Positions 1 through 13,000 of a stretch of 64,000 bases of DNA are shown in pieces. The notes beneath the pieces were generated by a model, which had not been told where the DNA came from, did not search any database, and saw nothing but the letters and a program-made list of their open reading frames with translations. Position 1 is the first letter of the stretch, and the number at the start of each line of letters is the position of its first letter. Origin of the DNA: Nautilus pompilius (lineage: Eukaryota > Mollusca > Cephalopoda > Nautilida > Nautilidae); contig JACATO010001062.1 in the NCBI GenBank assembly GCA_018389105.1, forward strand, positions 62,001-126,000, written 5' to 3'. Both the position numbers and the translations under genes were made by a program.

Positions 1-470
1 TAAGATCAAGGCGAGCCTCTGGCAGATCGTGCTCTCAATCTACCACTTGGGGTGGAGACCAAGGACCACGCCCTCTGGGCGAGGTCACTTGTGATCAACC
101 TTATGTGGGTGGGGAGGCGAGTACTCTGTTTAGGGGTGGGGCAGTCGGAAATTCCTCTGCCCGAAAAGAGTGGAGGCATGGGGTGCCTTTTGCCTTTGGC
201 CTGCCTATCTGGCTGGGAATGTTAGGTGCATCGAGACCAGTTCCGGACTTGACATGCCGAGGCCCTTTTTCCCCAAGATTGGTTTTTGGCTGGGGAAGGG
301 GTCACTTTAACATGGGGCGCTTGCGCCCCTAACTCTGGCCGCCAAGGCGGCCAGATACACGAGGGGCTTCAGCCCTCAACCTCCATTCCCTTCTCCTCGG
401 AGATACACACGCATACACGAACTTTCACACGCACCACTTACACATTCACTACAAAAAGATTTAAAAAAGA
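1..470 (+). mobile_element. Non-LTR retrotransposon (LINE) 3' end, copy A
   Basis: From about base 70 this stretch matches 34031..34508 in order and orientation, including the segment from the gaggtcac start to the ACAAAAAGATT plus A-run end. Copy A runs off the left edge of the window. Bases 1-92 hold an open frame (reading ...LWQIVLSIYHLGW...) that ends in TGA, which could be the C-terminus of ORF2. The rest would be 3' UTR, with short perfect hairpins at 314..329, 336..353 and 361..377, then a CA-rich region and an A-rich tail near 451-470. The shared 3' end and the differing 5' limits of the copies are what LINE target-primed insertion gives. I cannot name the clade. Confidence 0.6.
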
Positions 471-1637
471 AAGACCTTTTTTGCCCCCCCCCTTATTTTG
501 CAGATTGTGTAGTAATCTAAACTTCTCAACAAAAATAAAATCTTGTTAATATAATGAATTTAAAAAAATAAATACTAAACTTTTGCTTATCTCACATTCA
601 GCCCTGTCAAAGGTAGGGTCAGCAAAAGATGTTTTTATTTCAACATTTTACGGTGTTTCATTTCTCTCAAGAAGTGTAAGCTAGTCTTAAATGCCACGAT
701 CACTCGCTGTTCCCTTACCCTTTTCAGGGAGGGGTTTGTTCTTTAACTCACTTCCTCTTGCGTTTTGACCGATGCTCAATATAATACCTGGTCAGGGTTA
801 GGTGAACAAAATCAGGCGTAACTTACTAAGGAAATCCAGAATTTATTTTGTTTGTGCCAAATACTGATGAACAAAATTAAGTGTTATTGTTACATTAAGC
901 TGTTTTCATGTGTTTAACCTCATGAGAGCAACATTATAGGTTAGCTACAAGAACCCCTCCCAGATTGCCAGTGGTAAGGTGAAGAGGGATCCAGCTTGGA
1001 GCCGACAGACCTGTCACATTGGAAGAATTTTTTTTAAAAAAACCCATCAAATCCAAATTTAGTCTACTTTAAACACCCATTATCAGTTTTCTGCCATGAA
1101 ATACTAAACCTGTCTCCAGACAAGCAGCTTTAAACTCCTTCGCCAACTTTATTCTATCTTTGAGGGGTGTGATCTGAAAAGACTTTCCTTTATGCTCTCT
1201 CTCTCTTTTGCCTCTTACTCTTGAAAGAGCAAAACTTGGTCAACTAACAGTTCCACCTTAGACAGGTTTTTATGGTTATCAAAACTGATCTTTTCCAAAA
1301 GCAATTTGACAGAATAGCTGACATACTTTGAAACAAAGTTTAATTGCACAGATGTTAACTGTCATAAACCCACTTAACTAAAGAGAAAGTTGTCTACAGA
1401 CCACAAGTCAATACGTTCAGCAGAGGAAAATAAAATAAAAAAAATTTTTTTTTTGCATGGCACAAAGCCAATCACGCTGGAACGGTAACTACTCGCATTC
1501 CTAATGGTACTTCTTAGCCAGCTCTTCAGTTAGAAGTTTAATTGTTAATTTCATTACACTTTTAGAGATAGCCAACAGTCTTCTCGTCTACATCTCCGTT
1601 TTACACACGAGCATTGCAACTTCCACATCATTCTCAC

Positions 1638-1735
1638 CAATGTGAAGTCTGTTCCGTTTACTTCTTTAAAGACGCGTGTGGTTTTAAAGCCCTGGAAGGT
1701 AGAAATGACGCTAAAGCATTTTGACAAAACTTCAT
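1638..1735 (-). CDS. Candidate internal exon, unassigned protein
   Basis: On the - strand a pyrimidine-rich tract ending in CAG abuts 98 bases with one frame open from end to end, then GTGAGA. The 32 full codons begin EVLSKCFSVISTFQGF. The exon enters with 2 bases, which fits the phase in which the signal-peptide exon at 26421..26481 ends and would make an Asp at the junction. If the donor is not used, the frame continues to a stop near 1554 through a Cys/Arg-rich end. I recognise no family, and a chance combination of splice-like sites is quite possible. Confidence 0.2.
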
Positions 1736-4689
1736 CTGTTACAAACAAACAAAAAGTTGTTTCTAAACATCTCGATTCTGTGGTGAGTTAAAATAGCCTA
1801 CCGCCAAAAGTCAAAAGCTCAATAAATTGATATGGTTTTGCTTTGTTGTTATTTATTTCTGACTTTCCAAAAGATAACTTGATGAACAAATCTGCTAGCA
1901 TTGAATTCTCCAAATAAAGTTACTATGCAGTCTTTTTAGAGAAATAAATGGAAATTCTTCAAACCCAATAAAACCCTATATTTTGTATAAACACATATAT
2001 ACATATGCCAGGCCAATCAGGAATAGCTGTCAACATTTGATAGTTTTCAGTAGCTTACTAAAGTGTTACTGATATTCTCAATCAATGAAACCATTACATT
2101 ATACTGAAGTATTTACTTTGTTTTCTTAAAATTCACAATCATATAGCTACACACACTTGAGAGACAGGTAACAAACACTGAAGCCATACACATTTAAGAT
2201 TACAATATGTTCATATGACCACAATAATGTCACATTTTAAAAAAATATACTTACTGACAGTTTTTAGTGTTTATTTGATAACTATTTCAACAAATCTTGG
2301 TCTTTCTAAAATCAAAAGATGAAACTATAATACCAGAAAAGAAGGGAGAAAAATGACGAAAACACAATGTTTAAATAAAAAGCCAATACTGTTATTTCTT
2401 TGGCTAGCATAACATAACTAGCGAGAGAGCTGCTTCCAGACAATTTTAATGATTTGCTCACTCCTCATCTGGGATTCAATAAAACTGTTTTATGAGTCAT
2501 TCAGGACACTTTGTGAAGTGAAAGATTTCGAGTAAATATACATTACTGGAAAATCTTTTAAGAATAAAACACCACAAGTAGTGAAAGAAAGAAAAACTAA
2601 GCTTCTGCTGACTTTGTATTTGTCTAAACATAAGATTGTATTCATAAGGCATCGATTATACTTTCAGGGTGCGCTATTCGGACCTGCTTGGAACAATGTC
2701 TCCTACGCTTTCACATGAATGCATCAGTCAATGTCGACTTAACCTGTGGCTCCAGCATTAACCATCTCAGATTTTCTTTAAATATGAAGCATGTCTACAC
2801 CTCTTTAAGTTATGATCTCAGGCAACATTTTAGCGTGAGCACACACACACACATATATATAGAATTGTTGAGAAAGGGGACTCAATGCTTTAAAAAGAAC
2901 AAATAAACAATATAAAGCATCTAGTTCTTTTTACCATTTTTCTCAAACTACTGTGCAAAATCTACTAAAGATATTTCTCAGATTTTCAGTTCCTGCCAAA
3001 ATCCAGACAGAGTAATTACAATGTATTCAAATTAAATAAACCCTTAAGTACTGCTGGTACATGCTATTATGAACACGATAACCAAAAAATTCAGAAATAT
3101 CTAGCAATTAAGTTTCTAAATTTTTTTTTTTTAAAAATAAAACAGTCGTTTCTGCTTGAAATTTGTAATTATCCAGACTCATTTTAAAATGTTCATTAAC
3201 CAAGTGTGCACTGGACTGTGACAGAGGATCGATGGGGAGCCTGTCGAGATTTTTATAGTAAATGAGGTTACAATGGTATTTAAAGGGTTTTAAAAATCTA
3301 ATTTGCCCTATTTCTTCACCTCTTGATAATGGTAATCAGATAACGGAATTTCCGAGGTTGCTCGCATGTTTAAGGATCAGCAGTAAATCGGTGGATAATT
3401 ATAATAAGACTTAACTGTTTCGCCGCTGCAGGCCACATGTTACGACTGGGATAACATCAATGAAAACTAAGGTAAGCCCGGCTTTGTGGCCTGTCGGACT
3501 TGCTGTAAAACAGCTACTCTGATTCGTTTATTCCCGGTTATTAATCAGTTCAAGGTAAGAAATTTCAACAAACCGTTTATTTACTTGCCAAAACTAAAGG
3601 CACAATCAGCACTAGGATGAAATATTTTTATGGAACTCTTATTGATAAATTTCACACATTCAACTGGTATTTGCACACACGCAAAAAATTGAATTAAATA
3701 ATTCTTACTTTTTGATATGCAAGACCTTTAGTTAGTTCATACTTAACTTACTTCATCTGGTCTCGACTAAGTTGCAATGCATAAAATTAAAATCAATCTA
3801 AAAATAAATTATTTTGTAATCATAAGGTCGGGTTAAAATCAATATTTTGCACTTAATGGTCACACGTTGAATTAAGCTTTTCTCTCTCTCCTAACAATAG
3901 ATTTCAGGTCGAGTATCGAATTAAGGTTATTTTCAGAATAAAAGCCAACCCCCTCCCCCCACAGTTCTTGCCCATGTTAAAGTGGCCAAATATTTTAAAC
4001 CCGACAAAATAAAGCCAGTGGAAGCAGTTTTTTCTGTAAAGTTATACATACGAAGAACAAACAAAGATGCTGAGCGAGAACTGATTCCAGAAGCGAATAG
4101 TTGAATATGCTTGTCTGGCAGGTTTTTTTTTTAATGTTTCCACTCCCCAACCCATTGTGTTACAGCATATGACCTACACCAGAGGGAATTCTTTTGTGGC
4201 AGCAGAAGATAATTCTTTGAAAAATTAATTAATTTCCAAACACGTGGTTTGTTTTTTTAAAAAAAATGTACCGTAGAAACGATTAGTCATTTCAAGTGTC
4301 ATAATTCAAATATATCATCCTTTTCTTATACCATTAATGTAAAGAGCATTATATTGCAAACAGTTTTTCTTTTTCTTTTTTAATGCATCGTCCAAGATGA
4401 TGTTATAGAAAGTTCCTACCTTCAAAAGAATTTGTTTGCAACCAGATCACATGGAAAATTCGGGATTCTTTTATTTGAACCCAGAATTAATAGGGTTAAT
4501 AATGCTATGCTCTGTCAGGATAATAAGCATCATATATTAATGCAACATTTGGGAGGAGGAGGAGGAAAAAAACCTTAACTAAATTTTGGATAAGCTTTCA
4601 AAATATCGTTAAAGAAACCTAGCAGCTGTTCTACTTAAGAGAGAGAGAGAGGGAGAGGAAGGTTGGCATGCACTTCCATTAGATCTTAC

Positions 4690-4790
4690 CCAGCCAGCCA
4701 ACCAGGACTGAGGTTTCCCCAGTCTGCCATATGGCATGTGCTACCTACTAATCCAGCTAAGAGCCTTGGTGCCACATTAATCCTGCCTGG
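4690..4790 (-). mobile_element. Possible tRNA-derived SINE head
   Basis: Read on the - strand, about 90 bases resemble a tRNA-like pol III promoter: a TTAGCTGGATTAGTAGG block in the A-box position and, about 40 bases on, a weak B-box-like AACCTCAGTCC. The block is clearly GC-richer than its surroundings. I see no clear target duplication or tail, so the call is weak. Confidence 0.25.
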
Positions 4791-7700
4791 TTTATCCCTG
4801 GAGGCAACTGCTGACCTAAATGATTAATTGACCGTACAGTTTCACAAACATGCCCTAACCTACCCTGATGGTGGGAACTGCAGTTAACAAAATTGTTATT
4901 TATATCAAGAAACAGATACCAGAAAAGTAGCTGTTTCTGTCTATGACTGAGTATTCGTATTTAAAGACCAGTAACAGAATATCGCTGCTATATAAAACTA
5001 AAAATGCTGGTACCTTTCCCAGTATATTTTTTCCTTAATAGACTTAACTCTTTAAAACAAGTTTGGTGTTGTCTTCTAAAGATGGGATTTTACTGATGAC
5101 CTATAAAATATTACCTAAGGGGGAAATAAAGAAGAAACTTTTAAAATGATGTATGGGTGGTAATATTGAAAACTGACAAACATTACCTAATTGGCGCAGT
5201 TATTTTCCATAGAACAGGAAAAACTGATCTTTAAAATTTTCTTTCTCAACTAATCTATCCAAAAAAGTCCTTTGTTTTAAATATGTATTTAAAACGATTA
5301 ACATTCCAGAAATACAGGTATACCTGTGACTGGGACTGGTCCCATACACACTATCAGAACCCCACATGATACAATTTATTGTTTTGAGATTTTTAGTAAA
5401 CCTATTCTAGTAACTTAGGTTAATAATACCAACAGTAAGGTTTGAGTTTCTGATTGACTTCTATGGCTGCGAGGGGGTAACCCAACAAACACGCCTGTAT
5501 TGGGCCAATGACGATATACCGTTTTGTATTGGCACCGTGAGTTTTCCCACAAACTATATTGGCCTAATGCTAGCATGTTAATTGGGAAGTAAGCCCCATT
5601 TTAAAGCAAAAGCTGGTCAGAGGAGGGAACAAACCTGACCAATGAGCATTGATCAGGGGACTGAAATGTAGAACATGAAAGATCATTAATCATTCACTCT
5701 TAAGCCAAAGTACCAAGAAATCCACATCACTGGTGATATGTTAAGCCCATTTTAGTAACCAAAACTCAATCCAACTGAAATAATTACCTCTACCTTCAAA
5801 ATATTATATTTGAAAATTACAAAAATGAAACACGATATTAATAAACTTTGAGACTGCCTTGAACATTTTTAGATTGGGTCCATCATTCACTGAAATAATG
5901 TGGCTGCTAATACTGGATAATTTAATTATTAATTCATGCAAACAAGTGATACCTGCATAACAATTAGTTTTAATATATCAATACAAAATAATGGCACTTC
6001 TACAGCCATAATCTAATAATCACGCATTTTTAAATAGGCGTTAAGTACTATAACCATAATTGCATCTACCAAAATGAGAATCTCTGACCCTAAGTGTTTT
6101 TCATCTTGTCTAAATAAGGCAATATGTACTATGTATATAGTTGAATTAAGCACCTGTGAAAGGTCTGTTTACATTAACAATGGCAGACGCTGCTAGTTTT
6201 ATCAAATGAGAGCCTGTTATTACAATGCTACAGAGCTGATGAACTAAAACACTGATGAAAAACTCTAGTGATCAGAAAATCTTGGTGTAGGAAATAAATT
6301 TAATGGGTTTGTTTTGTTTACACGTGTGGTTATTTAACAGGTAAATAGTCTCTGGGTAATTAGGGGGTTTTTAATTTACTTTTGGAATATCTGAAAGAGT
6401 CAGTTGAAAGTACCCTGTGTTTGTTGTTGTGCATACAACAGAGTTCCCATATTTTATTAGTCTATGCAGGCTGTCTAACATATTTAGGCATAACTTGGAT
6501 AATAAAGGTCCTGACCCTGACATAAGATCCCCACAATAGCCATCTGGTTTGCAATGGCTATTATTCCAATGATCAGCAACTGCTAATCAACAGGATTCTG
6601 TTGTTTGTCATTGGGCTGTGGAAAGGGGACTCTCCAGTTTGTAGTGAGTGAAGATTGCTGTTTGACGAAGTGTCCTACAAGGGAAAATAGCAGGTATGTG
6701 TTGCAAGCAGCCCTTTATAGATGTATGATCCCCTTTCGCCGAATGCAAGTGAGAATACTGGTGTGAGAATGTGGTGCAGCGGAGAATGGAGACAGTGCCT
6801 GGAGGAGGGAGTGGGTGCCATGAATAATGGCTTCTACTGGTGTGACAATTTGCCAACAAATCTGCCAAAAGAAAAAAAAAGAAAATCTGAATTCAACAGG
6901 GGATAGTTAAAAGATCAAATGTTCACCAACTGTTTGCTGGCATCAAATACCTATGTGAACAAAAAGAAACACACCACCTTAAGCAGGGCCAGACAGCAGT
7001 ACTTAAGGCAAGTCCTTCTATAAGAGAGAACCCAACCATAAGCTTGCATGTACCGTGGCAGCTGTGGAATTAAGCAAAACATCCCATCCCATTAAACCCC
7101 ACTATGTATAGCTAGCTACCTTTCCCTATACTGTGGAAATAAATTGGACTGCGGATTGCTGGAAAACTGAAACTCATTAGAAAGAAAAAAAATGCAATTT
7201 CGCCACTTGAAGTTCAGGCTGTTTGCCCTTGATGTAATAAAAATATCCTCTCTTTGCCCATTTTCTATATTGACGAACACATCCAACAAAGGGAAAAGAA
7301 AATACCCCACCCAACCCCCTCTGGCAAGCAAATTTATTTATGTGAAAAAGGGGGTAAAATAAGTATTTTCTAGATTTCTGTGGGGAAAGCTGATGAGATG
7401 TTAGAGTCTGCCATCATCACCTGGAGTTGGAGAACATAGATGCCAACAAAGTCAACGATGCATATGCAAACTACGGCAAAGACTGTTCCATGTGTGAAGC
7501 TTTTAAAAAATGTAGCCAAATGGTGTAAAGACAAAATGCAATTGCCATGGCATGGTAATTCTGCTGAAGTTTGTCTGAAGACTATCGTCTTTGATGTAAA
7601 AGCTCTGGTTTTAAGTGTTTAACAATTACTGCGGTAGTGCAAAGGCTGTGACCAACCCGCCAAGTTATCTGAATTTCCTGATTCTAAACTGAGATGCTGG

Positions 7701-9644
7701 TAAGAAATGCTCTCTTCAGCTGGGGGTAGGAAAATTGTGGCAGCATCGTTTGGACTTTTATCGCTGACCAGGTGGAGGGACTGCAAAATGCCAGCCAGCC
7801 CTAGCAGGGCGCTTTATTCAGTTCGTCCCCCCCCCACCACCTACCATCAGACCCCCAGAGAATTATACTAACTCTAGAAATGTCTGACCTTCGAGCAACC
7901 GACACCTACGATGACATGCCAGATTTGAAAGGCAAGTTAGAAGGAAAAGAATAAGTATTCTGGCTTCAAAACTACTCAAGCGGTTCTCCAACTAGAAGAA
8001 AATGAATGCCAAAAGTTAAAAAAAAACAAAACAAATCAGTTCAAATGTATATGAAAATGCACTTTTCTGCTTAAATAAATGGTTTGACTTTGAACAATGC
8101 CCATTCTCAAGAAGTCTGCACACCTCAAGCTTTGCCATTAGAGTTGATGTGGATTGAATGCACGAACTGTCTCTCATTCACCCAACAGCATCTGCCTTCC
8201 TTGTTGACATCACCCTCTCAAGTACGGACAAAATGACCAACTTTGATCAGGGTACAGGCAGCTCCAAATCTGAAGGCAGTAATGCTCTCGCTGAACAGGC
8301 TTCCAGCATCGTGAATGACATTTGATCAGGTGGCAAAAACCGGCTCAGTTTTGTATAACTGAAGCCTAACTCCGCTCAAGTCACAACATGAAGTATTCCC
8401 GTTTGGAGGTTTTATAACGTTATCCTCCTCCTCCTTGCTCCATCCAGGCAGCCAATTCCAGTGCTAAGTACAATTTAGTCAAACACAATTCACAAAAGAA
8501 GTTAATTTTTTTTTACTGTAACCTTTCTCCTACACTCAATAGCAAACAAAATACTTTGTACACTTTTTTATTACTATAAGACAGACTAACAAAAACAGAT
8601 ATAGAGGGTGGTTTGTTTTACCAGTTAACCCTTTCCCTGCCAAAGTTTTTTTTTGGGGGTGTTATTTCCGTTAATAGATTCACTCCTCCCCAGACAGGTG
8701 ATTTAGACCCCCCCCCCACTCAAGAGAATTTGCCAATTCTTACACTAACAACATCCAGTGCTGCTGACCAGCCATCTGTAGATTGTCACAAAAGCCACGT
8801 TGTTACATCAGTGATCTCCAACCCTGGCAATCAGTGTGATGTGATCTCCAACTGGCAGGGGAACAGGTTATATAATCAAATGTATCTAAATACTGAATTT
8901 TTTTTTTAAAAATTAAATATATCTACCTCTCTCCTTTGCTGTTGTTAGTTTCATTCAGATTTTAGATAGAGGTGGATTTTTTTTTTGTTGTTTGTTTCAA
9001 AAGCTGCAACCCCCGTGTGTAATGCATCTAACAATCTAACTGCATTTTAGAAATAAATTGAGAGGGGAAACACAATAGGCACATCTTTTAAATGTGATTT
9101 GGTAGCTCAATAATTTACTTAGAGTACTGCTAGGTCCTTTCACTGATGTGGCCAATCATTTAAGCACAAATGTTCACATTCACACACACAAATTGAGGAC
9201 TCTACAAAATGAAATAATAAACTACAGGGACAAATATAAATGCAACAGACTACTTGCTCAGCTTTCCGGCTTTTCCAACATAAGTCAAAATTGGTTCATT
9301 TTTGGCTATCCAACCTTTGTAGTTCATTAATCAGTCACCAGGGGATTGTATCCACCGTTTGCGCATGCTCAGACCGCTTCTTGTTATTTGCATTACACTT
9401 GTTTGATGATCAGTTGTATTCTCCCTTGCTAAAGTTTTTTTTTTAACAGTGATAATAATTTTAATCCTTGGCTAGTGCTTTAGTAAACACTTCAGAGAAA
9501 AGCCTGTAGATTTTACTAACAATCCAAACTATAGAAAGATAGATAGATTTGTTAGACGAGCAACAGCAGGTATCCAACTTTTTGGGGAAAATCCAGCCAT
9601 CTCTGGGTCAATTAAAAGATTGTTTACTATGCATATAGTTACAT

Positions 9645-10025
9645 GTACAGGGTGATTGAAAAGTAACTCCCTATTATAAAATGCTTATAATTTATCCTAT
9701 TATTGTAATATTTTTCTCAATTTTTTTGTGTATGTTCCATGATGTATGGGAGCAAGTCTACTCTACCAAACCGACAACTTTGGAAGAACTTGAAGGGCGA
9801 ATACAAGAAGTTGTCTTCCATCCCACAAGAGTTCCTTGTGAAATCAGTTGACGCGGTTCCCAGGCAGCTTGAGAAGCTGGTGGTGAATGCTGGTGCCCAT
9901 ATCGAATTTTAAATAAAACTCCATGCTATACACTTGCTTATCATATTCATTTCTTGTAAGAATTGTAGTTCAGAAATAAATTACAAGTACTTAATAATAG
10001 GGAGTTACTTTTCAATCACCCTGTA
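9645..10025 (+). mobile_element. Tc1/mariner deletion derivative (non-autonomous)
   Basis: The element spans 9647..10023 (377 bp) with a TA duplication on each side (9645-9646 and 10024-10025). Both ends start CAGGGTGATTGAAAAG and are perfect inverted repeats over 30 bases. The interior at about 9760..9912 still encodes the C-terminal part of a mariner-type transposase on the + strand: a KPTTLEELEGRIQE stretch, then, in another frame, a segment through VKSVDAVPRQLEKLVVNAG ending HIEF and a stop. All DDD/E catalytic positions are gone, so it could only have moved with a transposase supplied in trans. Perfect ends suggest a fairly young insertion. It lies in AT-rich DNA of no assigned function. 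Confidence 0.9.
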
Positions 10026-13000
10026 TATTAGAATGTTAGAAATACATAATGGTAAAATGTGTTGCAATAAGTTAGTGTTGGATCTCTGATCGTGACTATC
10101 TTCTTTCTTAAGTCCACAATCATGGCCACCAGATTGTGTAAGCCAACCATCTTACAACTACACAAGTCATATACAGGTCTGCAGGTGCCATTTTCCCAGA
10201 ACTAAACCATTAACCTGCTTTTGTCTGATCACTGCCTGCGTATGTAAAAAACAGCAACAAAAGTAGCGATGGCTAATCCAAACAACGCATGCTTTATTGC
10301 TTTATGGCGAAGACTATTCAACAAAGATCTCTCTCTCTCTCGAGATCCATGTCGATTTTTCTTTTCTTTACTTTACAATTTAAACTTCGGGGAAAGCTGC
10401 ATTTAGGCAACGACTAATGTTTCAAGCTTTTAGTCACGTTAAGAGCCAAAAACTATCCACTGCAAAGGGCTGAACGGGATCCTTAGCCCCTCCATCCTGT
10501 CATCTTTTCACCTCCTTAACAAAGTAAGCTATCATCTTTGGCCTGGCAAGTGGGACTGTTTAGTAAACAAGCTGCTCACAGGCAGCCACAAAAGCAGTGC
10601 CCTTCAAAGATAAGTAAATATACACAGTTGGATAGAAATCCTTTAATTTATCTAAAGGAACTCTATCCCCACACTTTTATGTAATCCAAACATGTGGCAG
10701 GACACAATATAGTTTTACCAAGTAAACATAGCCATGCCAGTTGTGAGTGACACTTGCTTCCCTTACCATCCCCATACCACATGTCAATATACTGAATTCA
10801 ATTTCTAAATAGTTGAAATACCAATACCCCCCCCTAGCTCAATGTTTCCCAAAGCCATCTTTAAATGACTGTGCCAACCCCAGTTACTTCTGTCAACCCA
10901 CCCAGTTAGCATTTTGAGAGACTCATTCAGTAAAACTGTATAAAATGCTAATAACTATCACAGGAATATACAAATAAAATAAACCCACTGGTTTGGGCTT
11001 TTAAGTCATTATGGCCAATTCCTGAGAATTCTTGATCCTATAAAATTGAACTGCGAAACGCAAAGACAAAAGGGGCAACAGAGGTTTTGTTTGTTTTTTT
11101 TTTTGGAAAATAAATGGAGCAGTGAACAACACAACACTTGGTAACGAAGGTAGCAAACTTGATGCTGATCCAGGCAAATAGCAACAAATAAACGTAAAGA
11201 GCAAAACGGAGGACAGAAGGACTTTCTGAGGCGAATGCTGACGAAATAAGTGATTGTTCCGTTGTTTATGCACAAAATGGAGCATCTGTGTCAAAAACAA
11301 TATTTAGATCGCACAGCCATGTGTTTGCATCAATATTTTCAGCAATGAATGATGCAAGATGAGCTTATTTATTTAAAATATCGATGTTTGCAATCATAAT
11401 ACTGAATTTAAAAAAAGAATAATTCAAATTAAGAAATTGACTTTTAAATTAAATACTATGTGGAGAAGTTAGCATTAGATGTAGATCATGCTGAATTTTG
11501 GTTTAGTAATTTGTCAAAGGCCTGTTGTCTTTAAAAGCTGCATTTAGTGTGTAGTCAAAAGTTTCCAAAACTATTGAAGTTTGGAGTAATGATTAAATAT
11601 TATATATATTGTTGATAATGCTTTAAACACCCTTTCATAAATACAGTACTAAAAAAAGGAAAAATGGAAATAGATTTGTCTAATGTAGAATCAGCAAAGA
11701 TACTACGTTTGACATTCTTAATGACAGCCCTTAATCGTGCATCCTGCGCTTCACCAGTTACGAGGATTGTGGATACTTATATATCTTGGTTATAAGGCTT
11801 ACATACGACATGGGCTGTATGTGAATACTAAGTCAGCAAAAGCTCAGTTATTTCCACAATTCAGCATTCTATTTATGTTTAAAGATTATACTAATATTAG
11901 CAACACCAAGAAAGTCTAAAAAGAGTATTATTCATCTTGCAGTTTTAGCACTACACGTGATATGGCACACAGACTATCGTGTGATGCTTTTGCATAAATT
12001 TTCAATACAACAATTTTAAAACGCTTAGAACACCCCACATTAAAGGCCATTTCGTGACCAGAAAATGTTAAAAATAGATACCTTTAAAATAATAAAATTA
12101 TAAGTTTGAATTCTTTTACATGTTGTTATTGCCGTTCATGTTCATCATCCTCAAAGGTAAAAAAAAACACTAGAAGTATGCATTCTGGATATGTCTTCAT
12201 AACATAATATGGACATTTTTGTTATCTGTTAACTCATCATGTGACAGTACTCACAATGAGAACAACAACAACAACAACAACAAAAACTGTCACCACTCAG
12301 CAACTCATCGAGGAATAGTTGACATTCTTATGAAGGTAGCATTGAGGCTTCCCAGTACAGGCTTGACATCTGGGCACAATGCAATTTCTATTTGCTGATG
12401 CTTTCAATGTTTAAAAAGAAAGAGCCATCTTACAATGTCTTAAAACTCATCTGCACACACTCAGCAGGCCATGTATCCCGAATTATCTCATCCGTGTTAC
12501 ATCACTTCAGTTGTTGATGACCCCCCCAACCAGGAAGGAGCACAACAATAGCAACTCTGGCTTGGTCATGTGTCACCTTAACTTAAGAGTGCCAAATTCC
12601 TAGCCACAAAAATAAAAAATAAGAGCGCACCAGATTCTATTGTTTCCTTTAATTTCTAACAACTTATGCTAAGGAGCCACTTAAAAATAGTCACAGTTAT
12701 TCCAATAGACGCATTAATCATCCAGAATACATTTTAGCTAACGTTCCTTTCGCTTTTTCCTTTTTACCATTATAAAGTATTAAAGGGAACACACCGATCC
12801 TGAGAGTGAAATTAGAGGTTAGGAAACATTGTGCACTTCACTCAAAACTACACCATATGCTTCACATTCAGGTTTATGTACCATTGCAGTGAAATCCGCA
12901 TCTAAATAAAGTCTGGTTTTCCACTGCTTCCAGAAAGACAAGAATTTGCCCAGTTTCAACATTTGCTAAAGCTTAAAAAAATAAACTTTCTAGAAACCAA

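Larger units (their letters stand above)
471..9644. other. AT-rich non-coding stretch, no gene recognised
   Basis: No frame on either strand gives a recognisable protein. The open frames are short and many lack an ATG. If the - strand gene that begins at 26481 is large, this may be intron or 3' flank. Islands worth noting are a possible exon at 1638..1735, a SINE-like block near 4690..4790, and slightly GC-richer coding-like DNA at 6610..6910 and 7400..8350 that I cannot assign. Short homopolymers and AG or CA runs are scattered through it. Confidence 0.5.

Noticed and set aside
3432-3471. 40-base + strand block between CTGCAG and GTAAGC, resembling a micro-exon
   Set aside because: No neighbouring + strand exons support it, and one frame ends in a stop at the border. 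Splice-like pairs this short are common by chance.
7880-7954. 24-codon frame starting MSDLRATDTYDDMPDLKGK, with AATAAA about 120 bases on
   Set aside because: It looks like a peptide start, but there is no homology I can name, no splice context and no promoter. Too short to support as a gene.
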